A stretch of 36,390 bases of DNA from DATARH01 sp035648415 (GTDB lineage Bacteria > Pseudomonadota > Alphaproteobacteria > ATCC43930 > CGMCC-115725), in assembly GCA_035648415.1 (NCBI GenBank), contig DASRLO010000047.1, positions 1 to 36,390 of the forward strand, in the 5' to 3' direction. Below, piece by piece: positions 1 to 6,779 of the stretch. Numbering within the stretch: position 1 is the stretch's first letter; every line of letters starts with the position of its first letter. The position numbers were made by a program, and so were the translations under genes. The notes beneath the pieces are model-generated. The model worked only from the letters and a program-made list of their open reading frames with translations, had not been told where the DNA came from and searched no databases.

Positions 1-42
1 AGCATGCCGCCCGCCGATCCGGCCGCGCCGCAGGGCTTGTAA
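1..42 (+). CDS. C-terminal tail of an upstream gene (partial)
   Basis: Frame 1 is open from the window edge to a TAA at 40-42 and would encode a 13-residue tail rich in Pro and Ala (ending PQGL). Third codon positions are nearly all G or C, as in the real genes nearby, so this may be the 3' end of a gene that starts outside the window. Too little is present to identify it, and a chance open stretch cannot be excluded. Confidence 0.35.
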   Translation, partial: SMPPADPAAPQGL

Positions 43-172
43 GGCTGCGGTCGAGCCCGACCGCTATCGGTCGCCGAAGATCGCGTTATCTCAAATGCCA
101 GCCGATCGAGAGGAACCGGGCTCGGCGGGCGTTGTTCCATCCTTCGCGGTTCAATTCTCGCGGAGATTGGAC

Positions 173-568
173 ATGCAGGTATATGAACACTCAATACTTG
201 TAGTCGACGACGACGAAGCGGTCCGGGATACGGTCAAGGACATGCTGGTCAGGACTGGATTTCGGGTGGAAACCGTCGGCAACGGTAACGACGCCCTCGA
301 CATGATCGACCGCGGGCAATTCGACCTCGTCGTCGCGGACATACGGCTTCCGGGCGGTCTGAGCGGTCTTGAAATGGCGCAGCAAGCCAGGTGCAACAAG
401 CCCTCGCTCAAATGCCTGTTCATGTCGGGACAGGCTGCACCGATCGTCTGCAATCCGGAACTCGACGACTTTGTGCCAAAGCCGTTTCGGACGTCCGAAT
501 TGCTCGGCTGCATCTTGAAGGTGCTCCAGGGAAATCGGCCGTACCCGCGGCTCGACGTCTTTCGCTAG
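173..568 (+). CDS. Single-domain response regulator (receiver only)
   Basis: A stand-alone CheY-like phosphoacceptor domain of 131 residues with no output domain. The acidic pocket is D12-D13-D14, the phosphoacceptor is D56 in VADIRLPG, and the conserved lysine is K103 in PKPF. The Ser in FMSG takes the usual Thr/Ser position, a pattern common in receivers tied to hybrid histidine kinases. It should act by protein contact, receiving phosphate from a kinase not seen nearby. The ATG at 173 is preferred over the in-frame ATG at 95 because GGAG lies about 7 bases upstream and the receiver fold begins just after it. It converges on purK with 11 bases between them. The family call is firm; the partner and output are unknown. 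Confidence 0.9.
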   Translation: MQVYEHSILVVDDDEAVRDTVKDMLVRTGFRVETVGNGNDALDMIDRGQFDLVVADIRLPGGLSGLEMAQQARCNKPSLKCLFMSGQAAPIVCNPELDDFVPKPFRTSELLGCILKVLQGNRPYPRLDVFR

Positions 569-579
569 AAGCCGGGGCG

Positions 580-1647
580 CTATTGGCGCGGCAGCAGCCG
601 CGTGACGTGGCCCATCTTGCGCCCGGGGCGGATGGTGCGTTTGCCGTAAAGATGCAGATGCGCGGCCGGGTCGGCGATGGCGCCCCGCCAGGTCTCGACC
701 TCGTCGCCGATCAGGTTCTTCATCACCGCGTCGGCATGGCGCTCGGCCGATCCCAAGGGCAGGCCGCAGATCGCGCGCACCAATTGCTCGAATTGGCTGG
801 TGGCGCAGGCATCGATCGTCCAATGGCCGGAATTGTGCGGCCGCGGCGCCAGCTCGTTGACCAAGAGCCTGCCGTCGCGGGTCACGAACATCTCGACCGC
901 GAGCACGCCGACGAGATCGAGGCGGGCCGCGATATCCCGCGCAATGGCCTCGGCCGCCCGCGCCGTCCCGGCCGGAAGCGAGGCCGGGGCTATTGTGGTG
1001 TCCAGGATATGGCTCACATGCCGGTTCTCGACCGGCGGGTAGAACGCGGTGGTCCCGTCGGCGGCGCGCGCGACCACGACCGAGACTTCGCAGCGGAAAT
1101 CGACAAAGGCTTCGAGGATGCCGCGCGACGCTCCCATCTCGGCCCAGGCGCGGCCGGGGTTGGTTGCGGCGTCGACATTCACCTGGCCCTTGCCGTCGTA
1201 GCCCATCCGCGCGCTCTTGAGCACGGCGCGGGATTCGAGCCCGGCCAGGGCGTTGCCGAGCGCCGCGGCATCGGCGATTTCCCGGTAATCGGCGGTGGCG
1301 ATGCCGATGCCTCGCAGGAAACCCTTCTCGCTGAGGCGGTCCTGGGCGATTTCAAGAATCTCCGGCCGCGGCATGACCGGCTTGCGCGCCGCGACCTGAC
1401 GCACCGCCTCGGCCGGGATGTTCTCGAACTCGAAGGTCGCGACATCGATCGCGGCGGCGAATTCATCGAGCTTTGCGGTGTCGTCGTAGGAAGCGACGGT
1501 CGCGGCGGCAGACACTTGCGACGCGGGGCTGTCCGGCTCGCCGGCGAAGATGTGCACGCGATAGCCGAGCCGCGCAGCCGCCATCGCGGTCATGCGGCCG
1601 AGCTGGCCGCCGCCGAGAATCCCGATCGTGGCGCCTGGGCTCAACAT
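580..1647 (-). CDS. purK: N5-carboxyaminoimidazole ribonucleotide synthase PurK
   Basis: PurK uses ATP and bicarbonate to convert AIR to N5-CAIR in de novo purine synthesis; PurE then rearranges the product. The 355-residue protein has the normal family length. It opens with the nucleotide-fold start GATIGILGGGQLGRM. An ATP-grasp core follows, including KSARMGYDGKGQ and EAFVDFRCEVSVVVAR, and then the metal and substrate segment NELAPRPHNSGHWT. It lies 27 bases downstream of purE on the same strand, so the two are probably co-transcribed from the promoter ahead of purE. The identification is secure. Confidence 0.97.
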   Translation of the reverse strand: MLSPGATIGILGGGQLGRMTAMAAARLGYRVHIFAGEPDSPASQVSAAATVASYDDTAKLDEFAAAIDVATFEFENIPAEAVRQVAARKPVMPRPEILEIAQDRLSEKGFLRGIGIATADYREIADAAALGNALAGLESRAVLKSARMGYDGKGQVNVDAATNPGRAWAEMGASRGILEAFVDFRCEVSVVVARAADGTTAFYPPVENRHVSHILDTTIAPASLPAGTARAAEAIARDIAARLDLVGVLAVEMFVTRDGRLLVNELAPRPHNSGHWTIDACATSQFEQLVRAICGLPLGSAERHADAVMKNLIGDEVETWRGAIADPAAHLHLYGKRTIRPGRKMGHVTRLLPRQ

Positions 1648-1674
1648 GAACGCGCCAGCATCAGCACCCCCGCA

Positions 1675-2193
1675 TCAGGCGGGCTGGTCCGCGACGGCGT
1701 CGGTCTGGACCTGGCGCCAGCGGTCGAGCGCCTCGGCCACCGCCGGGTCGCCGAGCGCCAGGATCGCGGCGGCGCAGAGCGCGGCGTTGACCGCCCCGGC
1801 CTGGCCGATCGCGAAGGTCGCCACCGGCACGCCCGCCGGCATCTGCACGATCGACAGCAGGCTGTCCATGCCGTTGAGCGCGCGGCTCTGCACCGGCACG
1901 CCGAGCACCGGGAGCGGGGTCAGCGCCGCCGCCATTCCCGGCAGATGCGCGGCGCCGCCGGCGCCGGCGATGATCACCTTGAGGCCGCGCGATTTGGCGC
2001 TGGTCGCGTAGTCGTAGAGCCGCTTCGGCGTGCGGTGGGCCGAGACGATGTGCGTCTCATGGGCGACGCCGAGCCGGTCGAGCGTCTGGGCGGTATGCTG
2101 CATCGTCTCCCAGTCGGACTGGCTGCCCATTATGATGCCGACTGGGATTACGCCGACCGGAATGGTTCCGGCCGCGTGACCGGATTCGGCCAT
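1675..2193 (-). CDS. purE: N5-carboxyaminoimidazole ribonucleotide mutase PurE (class I)
   Basis: PurE moves the carboxylate of N5-CAIR from N5 to C4 of the imidazole ring, following PurK. The hallmark loop VGIIMGSQSDW is near residue 20, the SAHRTP active-site segment follows, and GAGGAAHLPGM forms the central glycine-rich loop. From the ATG at 2193 the protein has 172 residues, typical of class I PurE. An open frame extends further upstream, but the added sequence is low-complexity Arg/Pro/Ala and would run across the promoter, so it is rejected as coding. It leads the purE-purK unit. Confidence 0.96.
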   Translation of the reverse strand: MAESGHAAGTIPVGVIPVGIIMGSQSDWETMQHTAQTLDRLGVAHETHIVSAHRTPKRLYDYATSAKSRGLKVIIAGAGGAAHLPGMAAALTPLPVLGVPVQSRALNGMDSLLSIVQMPAGVPVATFAIGQAGAVNAALCAAAILALGDPAVAEALDRWRQVQTDAVADQPA

Positions 2194-2226
2194 GCCGCTT
2201 GTCTCTGCCCCGGTTGCGGAGCCGGT

Positions 2227-2254
2227 ATTATAAGGTCGCGCCTCCCGCGCACAA
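2227..2254 (-). promoter_or_regulatory. Sigma70-type promoter for purE-purK
   Basis: Read on the minus strand, TTGTGC (2254-2249) is followed after 16 bases by a perfect TATAAT (2232-2227), 33 bases ahead of the purE ATG. Both boxes and the spacing fit a vegetative promoter. No PurR operator was recognised. Confidence 0.6.
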
Positions 2255-2363
2255 GCCGCGCCGCGCCGCCGCGCGGCGGCGCTAATTTCGCATGTGCGAA
2301 CCGCCGCCACTCGTTTATAGACAAAGCAAGGAAACTGCTTGCCGGCGGGGGCGGGCCACGCGG

Positions 2364-3077
2364 ATGTTGACGGAGCGGTCGAGGCCGGCGGCAAGCGGCG
2401 CGTCCAAGACGCGGCGCGCGGGCGACCGGGCGGCCGCACGGAAAACCGTCCTGAAACTTGCCCTGAAGCTGCCGGGGATCGCCGTGCACGAGCTGGCGCC
2501 GGAGGTCCGCGAGGCGCTCACCCGGATGCACGAAGAGGGCGAGGCGACGCGTCGCGAGTTGGAGGAGGCGCGGACCCGCATCGCCCAGCTCGAACGCCTT
2601 GCCGACGAGGATTCGCTGGCGCCGATCGCGAATCGCCGCGCCTTCGTCCGTGAGCTGTCGCGGATGATCGCCTTCACCCGGCGCTACGGGCCGCCGTCGA
2701 GCGTCATCTATTTCGACGTCAACGGTATGAAGCAGATCAACGACACGCACGGGCATCCGGCCGGAGACGCGGCGCTGCGCCATGTCGCCGAGATCCTGTG
2801 CAACAACGTGCGGCAGAGCGACATCGTCGGCCGGCTGGGCGGCGACGAATTCGGCGTCATCCTGGCGCAGACCAGCCAGGAGCAGGCGACAGCCAAGGCG
2901 ATTGCCCTGGCCGAGGCGATCCGCACGACGACGCTGCGCTGGGGCAAGGTCAAGATCACCGTCAGCGCCGCCTACGGCGTCTACTCGTTCTCGGGCAGCG
3001 ACGATCCGCAGATCGCGATCGAGGCCGCCGACAAGGCGATGTACGAACAGAAGAAGCGCGCCGCCCGATCGGATTGA
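2364..3077 (+). CDS. Diguanylate cyclase (GGDEF domain), cytosolic
   Basis: Makes cyclic di-GMP from two GTP. Residues about 1-40 are basic and probably disordered. About 45-85 are charged and helical (EVREALTRMHEEGEATRRELEEA), likely a coiled-coil dimerisation segment. The GGDEF domain then runs to the end. The active-site motif GGDEF is complete at residues 159-163. The inhibitory I-site RQSD sits exactly five residues before it, so both catalysis and product feedback are predicted. No membrane segment or sensor domain is visible, so the input is unknown. I chose the ATG at 2364. A longer start at 2292 would overlap the region upstream of purE and add unlikely sequence. It diverges from purE. 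Confidence 0.9.
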   Translation: MLTERSRPAASGASKTRRAGDRAAARKTVLKLALKLPGIAVHELAPEVREALTRMHEEGEATRRELEEARTRIAQLERLADEDSLAPIANRRAFVRELSRMIAFTRRYGPPSSVIYFDVNGMKQINDTHGHPAGDAALRHVAEILCNNVRQSDIVGRLGGDEFGVILAQTSQEQATAKAIALAEAIRTTTLRWGKVKITVSAAYGVYSFSGSDDPQIAIEAADKAMYEQKKRAARSD

Positions 3078-3086
3078 AGTTTCCGC

Positions 3087-3290
3087 CTACGCGATGATGT
3101 CGGGAAGCAGCTCGCTTTCGATCTTCGAGATCTGGTCCTTCAACGCCAGCTTGCGTTTCTTGAGGCGCTGCAACTGCAGCTGATCGAAGGGCATGCGCTC
3201 GACGATCCGCGAGATGACGTCGTCGAGGTCGCGGTGCTCGGTCGCGAGGACGGCCAGTTTTGCCTTTAAGGCTTCGATATCGAGGTCCAT
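3087..3290 (-). CDS. YdcH/DUF465 family small coiled-coil protein
   Basis: A 67-residue charged helical-hairpin protein. The pattern of helix, short polar turn near MPFDQ, then QRLKKRKLALKDQI with a second helix is typical of the YdcH family (DUF465), whose molecular role is not established. The ATG at 3290 begins the recognisable family sequence (MDLDIEALKAKL). The upstream in-frame extension is Pro/Ser-rich and unlike the family. A second family member lies at 4620-4793. A TATAAT box is found on this strand at 3365-3360. Confidence 0.85.
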   Translation of the reverse strand: MDLDIEALKAKLAVLATEHRDLDDVISRIVERMPFDQLQLQRLKKRKLALKDQISKIESELLPDIIA

Positions 3291-3359
3291 CGCGGCGCCG
3301 CGCAGGGTTGGCGATTGGCTGGCTCGCGGCTTCACGGGGGATGCCGCCGCACCGCACGG

Positions 3360-3365
3360 ATTATA
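3360..3365 (-). promoter_or_regulatory. Possible -10 box upstream of the YdcH gene
   Basis: A perfect TATAAT on the minus strand, 70 bases before the YdcH start codon. No convincing -35 box is found at 16-18 bases spacing, so this is weaker than the purE promoter. Confidence 0.35.
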
Positions 3366-3402
3366 GCACAATGCGCGCCCGTTTCATTGCTCGCTGATCG
3401 AT

Positions 3403-3891
3403 ATGGCGCACGACAAGGCTGCTGAGTCGTTCTGGCGGTTCTCGCTGCTGGTCTATGCGCGACCGGGTGCGGCGGAGGCGCTGATCCGCCTGCAGGACGC
3501 GGGCGGGCACAATGTCAATCTGATCCTGTTCGGGCTGTGGCGGGCGGTTTGCGGCGGACGAAAGCTGGACGCCGCGGGGTTGACGCGCGCCCGCGCGGCG
3601 CTGAGCGGTCTCGACCGCGATGTGGTCGCGCCATTGCGCCGGCTGCGCCGCGCGCTCAAGGCCGCCGATCCCGATCCCGATATCCGGGACATGCGCCGGC
3701 GCATTCTGGTGCTCGAACTCGCCGCCGAGCGCCGCGTGCAAGCGCGGCTCGCGGCAAGCGTGAAGACGCGTCCCGCAGTGAAGGCAGCGGACCGCGCCGC
3801 GCTCGCCAAAGCCAATCTGCGGCTGATTCTCGGAGACGATGCCGGGTCGGCAGAAGCCACAGCGCTGCGGGATGCAATGGTCGGCGTTTAG
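3403..3891 (+). CDS. TIGR02444 (DUF2390) family protein
   Basis: A 162-residue, mostly helical, Arg- and Ala-rich protein. The N-terminal pattern with SFWRFSLLVYARPG, then DAGGHNVNLILFGLW, matches the TIGR02444 family found in many proteobacteria, for which I know no defined function. There is no signal peptide and no membrane segment. It starts 112 bases after the divergent YdcH start and ends 4 bases before the convergent ubiX stop. The family call rests on the first about 60 residues; the C-terminal part is a basic helix. Confidence 0.82.
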   Translation: MAHDKAAESFWRFSLLVYARPGAAEALIRLQDAGGHNVNLILFGLWRAVCGGRKLDAAGLTRARAALSGLDRDVVAPLRRLRRALKAADPDPDIRDMRRRILVLELAAERRVQARLAASVKTRPAVKAADRAALAKANLRLILGDDAGSAEATALRDAMVGV

Positions 3892-3895
3892 CCCT

Positions 3896-4486
3896 TCAGC
3901 CCGCCGGCGGCTCGCCCCAGCGGCGGACGGTGCCGGTATCGAGCTCGAACAGATCGAGGAGGCGCCCGAGGGTGTGGTCGATCATCTCGTCGAGGCTTTG
4001 CGGCTTGGCATACAGTGCCGGGACCGGCGGGGCGATCACCGCGCCCATCTCGGAGAGCGCGGCCATCGTCCGCAAATGCCCGGTATGGAGCGGCGTCTCG
4101 CGCACCGCGAGGACGAGCCGGCGGCGTTCCTTGAGCACGACATCGGCGGCGCGGGTGAGGAGCGTCGTCGTCACCCCGGTGGCGATCTCGCTCATGCTGC
4201 GGATCGAGCACGGCGCGACGATCATGCCGATGGTCTGGAACGACCCCGAGGCGATCGGCGCCGCCATGTCGCCGATCGCGTACGCCACGTCGGCGCGCGC
4301 GCGCAACTCGGCCGGCTTGAGTTCGGTTTCGAGCGCGAGGGTCAATTCGGCCGAGCGGCTGACGACCAGGTGCGTCTCGACCGGCAGGTCCCGGAGCAAG
4401 GTCAAAAGCCGCGCGCCGTAGACGACGCCGGAGGCGCCGCTGATGCCGACGATGAGGCGCGGGCGGCGTTTATTCCGTGGCATCAT
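3896..4486 (-). CDS. ubiX: Flavin prenyltransferase UbiX
   Basis: UbiX attaches a dimethylallyl group to FMN to make the prenylated flavin cofactor of UbiD-type decarboxylases, including the one in ubiquinone synthesis. The 196-residue length is usual. Visible hallmarks are the N-terminal flavoprotein motif GISGASGVVYGARLL, the central VAPCSIRSMSEIATG segment, the KERRRLVLAVRETPLH basic and phosphate-binding stretch, and the PPVPALYAKPQSLDEMIDH C-terminal segment. No ubiD lies in the window. The identification is secure. Confidence 0.96.
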   Translation of the reverse strand: MMPRNKRRPRLIVGISGASGVVYGARLLTLLRDLPVETHLVVSRSAELTLALETELKPAELRARADVAYAIGDMAAPIASGSFQTIGMIVAPCSIRSMSEIATGVTTTLLTRAADVVLKERRRLVLAVRETPLHTGHLRTMAALSEMGAVIAPPVPALYAKPQSLDEMIDHTLGRLLDLFELDTGTVRRWGEPPAG

Positions 4487-4606
4487 GGCCTCTTCAATCG
4501 AGCCTGGACGGCATCACATATCCCGACGACTGCCAGCGCCAGCACGGGTCGAAACCCCTGTCGCAAACCGTTGGCCGGCGCTACCATCGACCCCGCGAGT
4601 GTCCAC

Positions 4607-4612
4607 AGGAGG
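4607..4612 (+). promoter_or_regulatory. Strong ribosome binding site deciding the YdcH start
   Basis: A perfect AGGAGG with 7 bases to the ATG at 4620. This sets the start inside a longer open frame that begins at 4443. Confidence 0.75.
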
Positions 4613-4619
4613 AAACCGC

Positions 4620-4793
4620 ATGTCGCAGCAAGATCGCATCGAGGCGCTCAAAGAAAAGCACGCAACGCTCGAACGCGCCATCGATGAGGAAACCCACCGC
4701 CCGCTTCCCGACCAAGCGGCGATCTACGATCTGAAGCGCCAGAAACTCCGCGTCAAAGACGAAATCGTGCAACTTGAAAAAGCCCACACATAA
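4620..4793 (+). CDS. Second YdcH/DUF465 family small protein
   Basis: A 57-residue charged helical protein beginning MSQQDRIEALKEKHATLE, with the family turn (HRPLPDQAAIYDLKRQKLRVKDEI). It is a clear relative of the product of 3087-3290: both share a first helix with KxxH/E-type charge, a Pro-containing turn and a KRxKLxxKD(Q/E)I second helix. The start is fixed by the AGGAGG at 4607. Its function is unknown. Having two such genes 1.3 kb apart, with ubiX and TIGR02444 between them, suggests a conserved neighbourhood or an old duplication. Confidence 0.85.
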   Translation: MSQQDRIEALKEKHATLERAIDEETHRPLPDQAAIYDLKRQKLRVKDEIVQLEKAHT

Positions 4794-4813
4794 GTCAATG
4801 GCTTGAGGAACAT

Positions 4814-5197
4814 TTGTTGCGGCAGCGGATGAGGCGGCATTGCCCTCCGAGAGCCGCCGCGACCGCTGCCCTGGCCGTTTTCTTGAGTTGCCCCACGGCC
4901 GAGGCCGCCAACCAGTATGTCATCGTTGGCGCCGGCAGCCGGCCCTGCGGCTCCTGGCTGCAGGTACGCAACCAGACCAACCCCGACAGCGCGGTGCTGC
5001 AAAGCTGGGTGCTGGGTTACATCACCAGCGTCAACGCCAATGTGCTGACAGTCAACCAGGACGTCGCCGACGGCACCAACCCGGGCGCGCTGTTTTCCTG
5101 GATCGACGATTATTGCGCCTCGCATCCGCTCGATTCGCTCGCCCGCGCGACCGGCGGTCTGCTCGATTCGCTGCGGGCGAAGAACCACGCGCATTAG
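4814..5197 (+). CDS. Small exported protein of unknown function
   Basis: A 127-residue protein with an N-terminal basic stretch, a hydrophobic core (AAATAALAVFLSC) and a likely signal peptidase site after AEA near residue 32. The mature part has one Cys in RPCGSWLQV and one in DDYCASHP, which could pair in the periplasm, and a central WVLGYITSVNA segment. This resembles a small exported family I have seen in alphaproteobacteria but cannot name. The start is TTG at 4814, with GAGG 5 bases upstream; an ATG at 4829 is the alternative. No partner gene is evident. It converges on the leftward gene ending at 5205. Confidence 0.72.
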   Translation: MLRQRMRRHCPPRAAATAALAVFLSCPTAEAANQYVIVGAGSRPCGSWLQVRNQTNPDSAVLQSWVLGYITSVNANVLTVNQDVADGTNPGALFSWIDDYCASHPLDSLARATGGLLDSLRAKNHAH

Positions 5198-5204
5198 GCG
5201 CGGC

Positions 5205-6596
5205 TCATTTCAGCTCCGACGGCGGGACGATCCGCCACGGCCGGCCGCTGTCGGCCGCCAGCTGGTCGACGATTTTCCCAGCCACGGAAGCGTCGATTTG
5301 CGCCTGCCCCGTGTTCGGCAGGGCGCCGATGACCTGGCTCCAGCCGGCATCGGCGTTGTAGCCGGCGGTTTGGCGAGTGACGCTCGCCGATCGGACGATC
5401 TGCTGCGTCGCCGTCATGGTGTGCAGCGCCTGTTGCAGATGATCGGAGAAGCCCGGCGGGTTTCCGGAATACGAGCGCCAGATTTGCAGCAGGGTGGGGA
5501 ATTCCTCGGCGAAGACCGGCTGCGGCGCGGTCACGCCGGACAACACGAGGGTCCACGGCTCGGTGAAGCCGCCGACCGCCTCGACCCGCGCGAAATACGA
5601 ATAAGGCCGGCCGCCGACGGCCAGCTTGCTGAGGACAAATGCCCCTTCGCCGCCGCCGGCCGCCGGCGTCCGCTGCGATTCGACGATCTGGGTGAGCAGC
5701 TGCGCCGGCGAGCCCAGATGCTGCGCATTGGCGTTGAGCTGGGGATAGACGGCCTGCAGCGCCTTGACGGGATCGCAACACGGGCCTTGCAGCCCATTGC
5801 CGCCAAGCGGCGAGGGGCGCGCGTGGACCGGGGTCGCCGCGCCCAGCGAAACGAATTCGCCTTGGGTTCCCATCAGGTCGATAAGGCCCGCGCCTTGGCC
5901 GATGAGCCGCCAGCCGCGGGGAATTGCAACCTGGTTGCCGTCGCCGAGGCGGATCGGCGTCAGGACGAGGGTGGCGGCGCCGGCGCTCTCGGCGAGCGCC
6001 TGCCGCATGCGCTCGAACGACGCGGCGAAACCGTCGGCGCGGTCGTAGAAGACGCTGACATCGCCGCCCGGGCTGCCGCCCGGATCGCCAAGCGAGACAA
6101 CGGCGATCCCGGTGACTGGCGCGCCGTGTACGGTCGCGGTGAACAGCGCCTGGGCATGCCTGTCGTCCTGGTCGGCGAGGACGAGCCGCAGGGCGGGTAT
6201 CGGATCGAACGCCTGGGAGTAGGTAAAGACCCCCTGCAGCACCGCCAGCGCCGAAGCGGCCTTGGCCGCCAGGACGCCGTACATGACGAGGCCGGGACCC
6301 TGCGAATCGTGCAGTATCTGCAAGTTGGCCGGCAGCAGCGCGCGCATGGCCGGCTGGCCCGGGGGCTGGCCCGGGGGCTGGCCGGGGCCCGTCTCGCCGG
6401 CCGCGCCGGGCGGCGTGACCTGGGCCGGCGTGACCTGGGCCGGCGTGACCTGGGCCGGCGGGATGACGATCGGCGGCGCACCCGCATTCTGGGCCGCGGC
6501 GGCGACGGGCGCCGCGAGCGCCGCGGCAATGCCGAAAACCAGCGCGCGGCAGCGTGCCGCTCGCGGCCGCGCGCTGGCGGCGTCCCCCCTCGTCAT
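5205..6596 (-). CDS. Large exported protein of unknown function with N-terminal PAQVT repeats
   Basis: A 463-residue protein with a signal peptide (basic start, then ALVFGIAAALAAPVAAAAQ). A low-complexity linker follows, with three PAQVT units and then GQPP units, and a long Ala/Gly-rich globular region. I recognise no enzymatic motif in it. The mature region holds one adjacent Cys pair (GPCCDP). The ATG at 6596 is chosen over the one at 6659 because it places a proper signal peptide at the N-terminus. The start faces kup, whose start at 6780 is divergent. It could be a periplasmic or cell-surface scaffold, but this is a guess. That it is a gene is well supported by length, codon bias and export signal. 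Confidence 0.75.
   Translation of the reverse strand: MTRGDAASARPRAARCRALVFGIAAALAAPVAAAAQNAGAPPIVIPPAQVTPAQVTPAQVTPPGAAGETGPGQPPGQPPGQPAMRALLPANLQILHDSQGPGLVMYGVLAAKAASALAVLQGVFTYSQAFDPIPALRLVLADQDDRHAQALFTATVHGAPVTGIAVVSLGDPGGSPGGDVSVFYDRADGFAASFERMRQALAESAGAATLVLTPIRLGDGNQVAIPRGWRLIGQGAGLIDLMGTQGEFVSLGAATPVHARPSPLGGNGLQGPCCDPVKALQAVYPQLNANAQHLGSPAQLLTQIVESQRTPAAGGGEGAFVLSKLAVGGRPYSYFARVEAVGGFTEPWTLVLSGVTAPQPVFAEEFPTLLQIWRSYSGNPPGFSDHLQQALHTMTATQQIVRSASVTRQTAGYNADAGWSQVIGALPNTGQAQIDASVAGKIVDQLAADSGRPWRIVPPSELK
6354..6386. repeat. 12-base tandem repeat coding for GQPP units
   Basis: CTGGCCCGGGGG occurs at 6354-6365 and 6366-6377, followed by a partial third unit. On the coding (minus) strand it encodes repeated GQPP in the linker of the exported protein. 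The unit is a multiple of three, so copy changes keep the frame. Confidence 0.8.
6412..6456. repeat. 15-base tandem repeat coding for PAQVT units
   Basis: GGCGTGACCTGGGCC is present three times without mismatch (6412-6426, 6427-6441, 6442-6456) and then diverges. On the minus strand it encodes the PAQVT repeats just after the signal peptide. Perfect identity suggests recent slippage; the frame is preserved at any copy number. Confidence 0.88.
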
Positions 6597-6717
6597 GGCT
6601 GTCGATTCCCTCGCCCCGCCTGTCCGGGCAAAATGCCAGCAACCCGGAAGCTGGCGCAACCGTCGCGCCGCCCGCGGCGTTTTCCCGAACGGCGTCAGTC
6701 CGCCGCACCGACTGGGC

Positions 6718-6723
6718 TATAAT
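6718..6723 (+). promoter_or_regulatory. Possible -10 box upstream of kup
   Basis: A perfect TATAAT in the context GGGCTATAATC, 56 bases before the favoured kup ATG. No good -35 box is visible at 16-18 bases. Confidence 0.4.
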
Positions 6724-6779
6724 CAAACGATCGGCGGATGACGGTGCGGTACATCGCCGGGAAAGGTCGCCGGAGGTCA

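Noticed and set aside
391..2370. A 659-codon open frame on the plus strand
   Set aside because: It lies opposite purK and purE, whose products are certain, and its translation is Arg/Gly-rich low-complexity sequence typical of an antisense frame in GC-rich DNA.
5298..6722. A 474-codon plus-strand frame
   Set aside because: It is antisense to the exported protein, which has a signal peptide and ordered composition; the plus-strand translation is Arg-rich noise.
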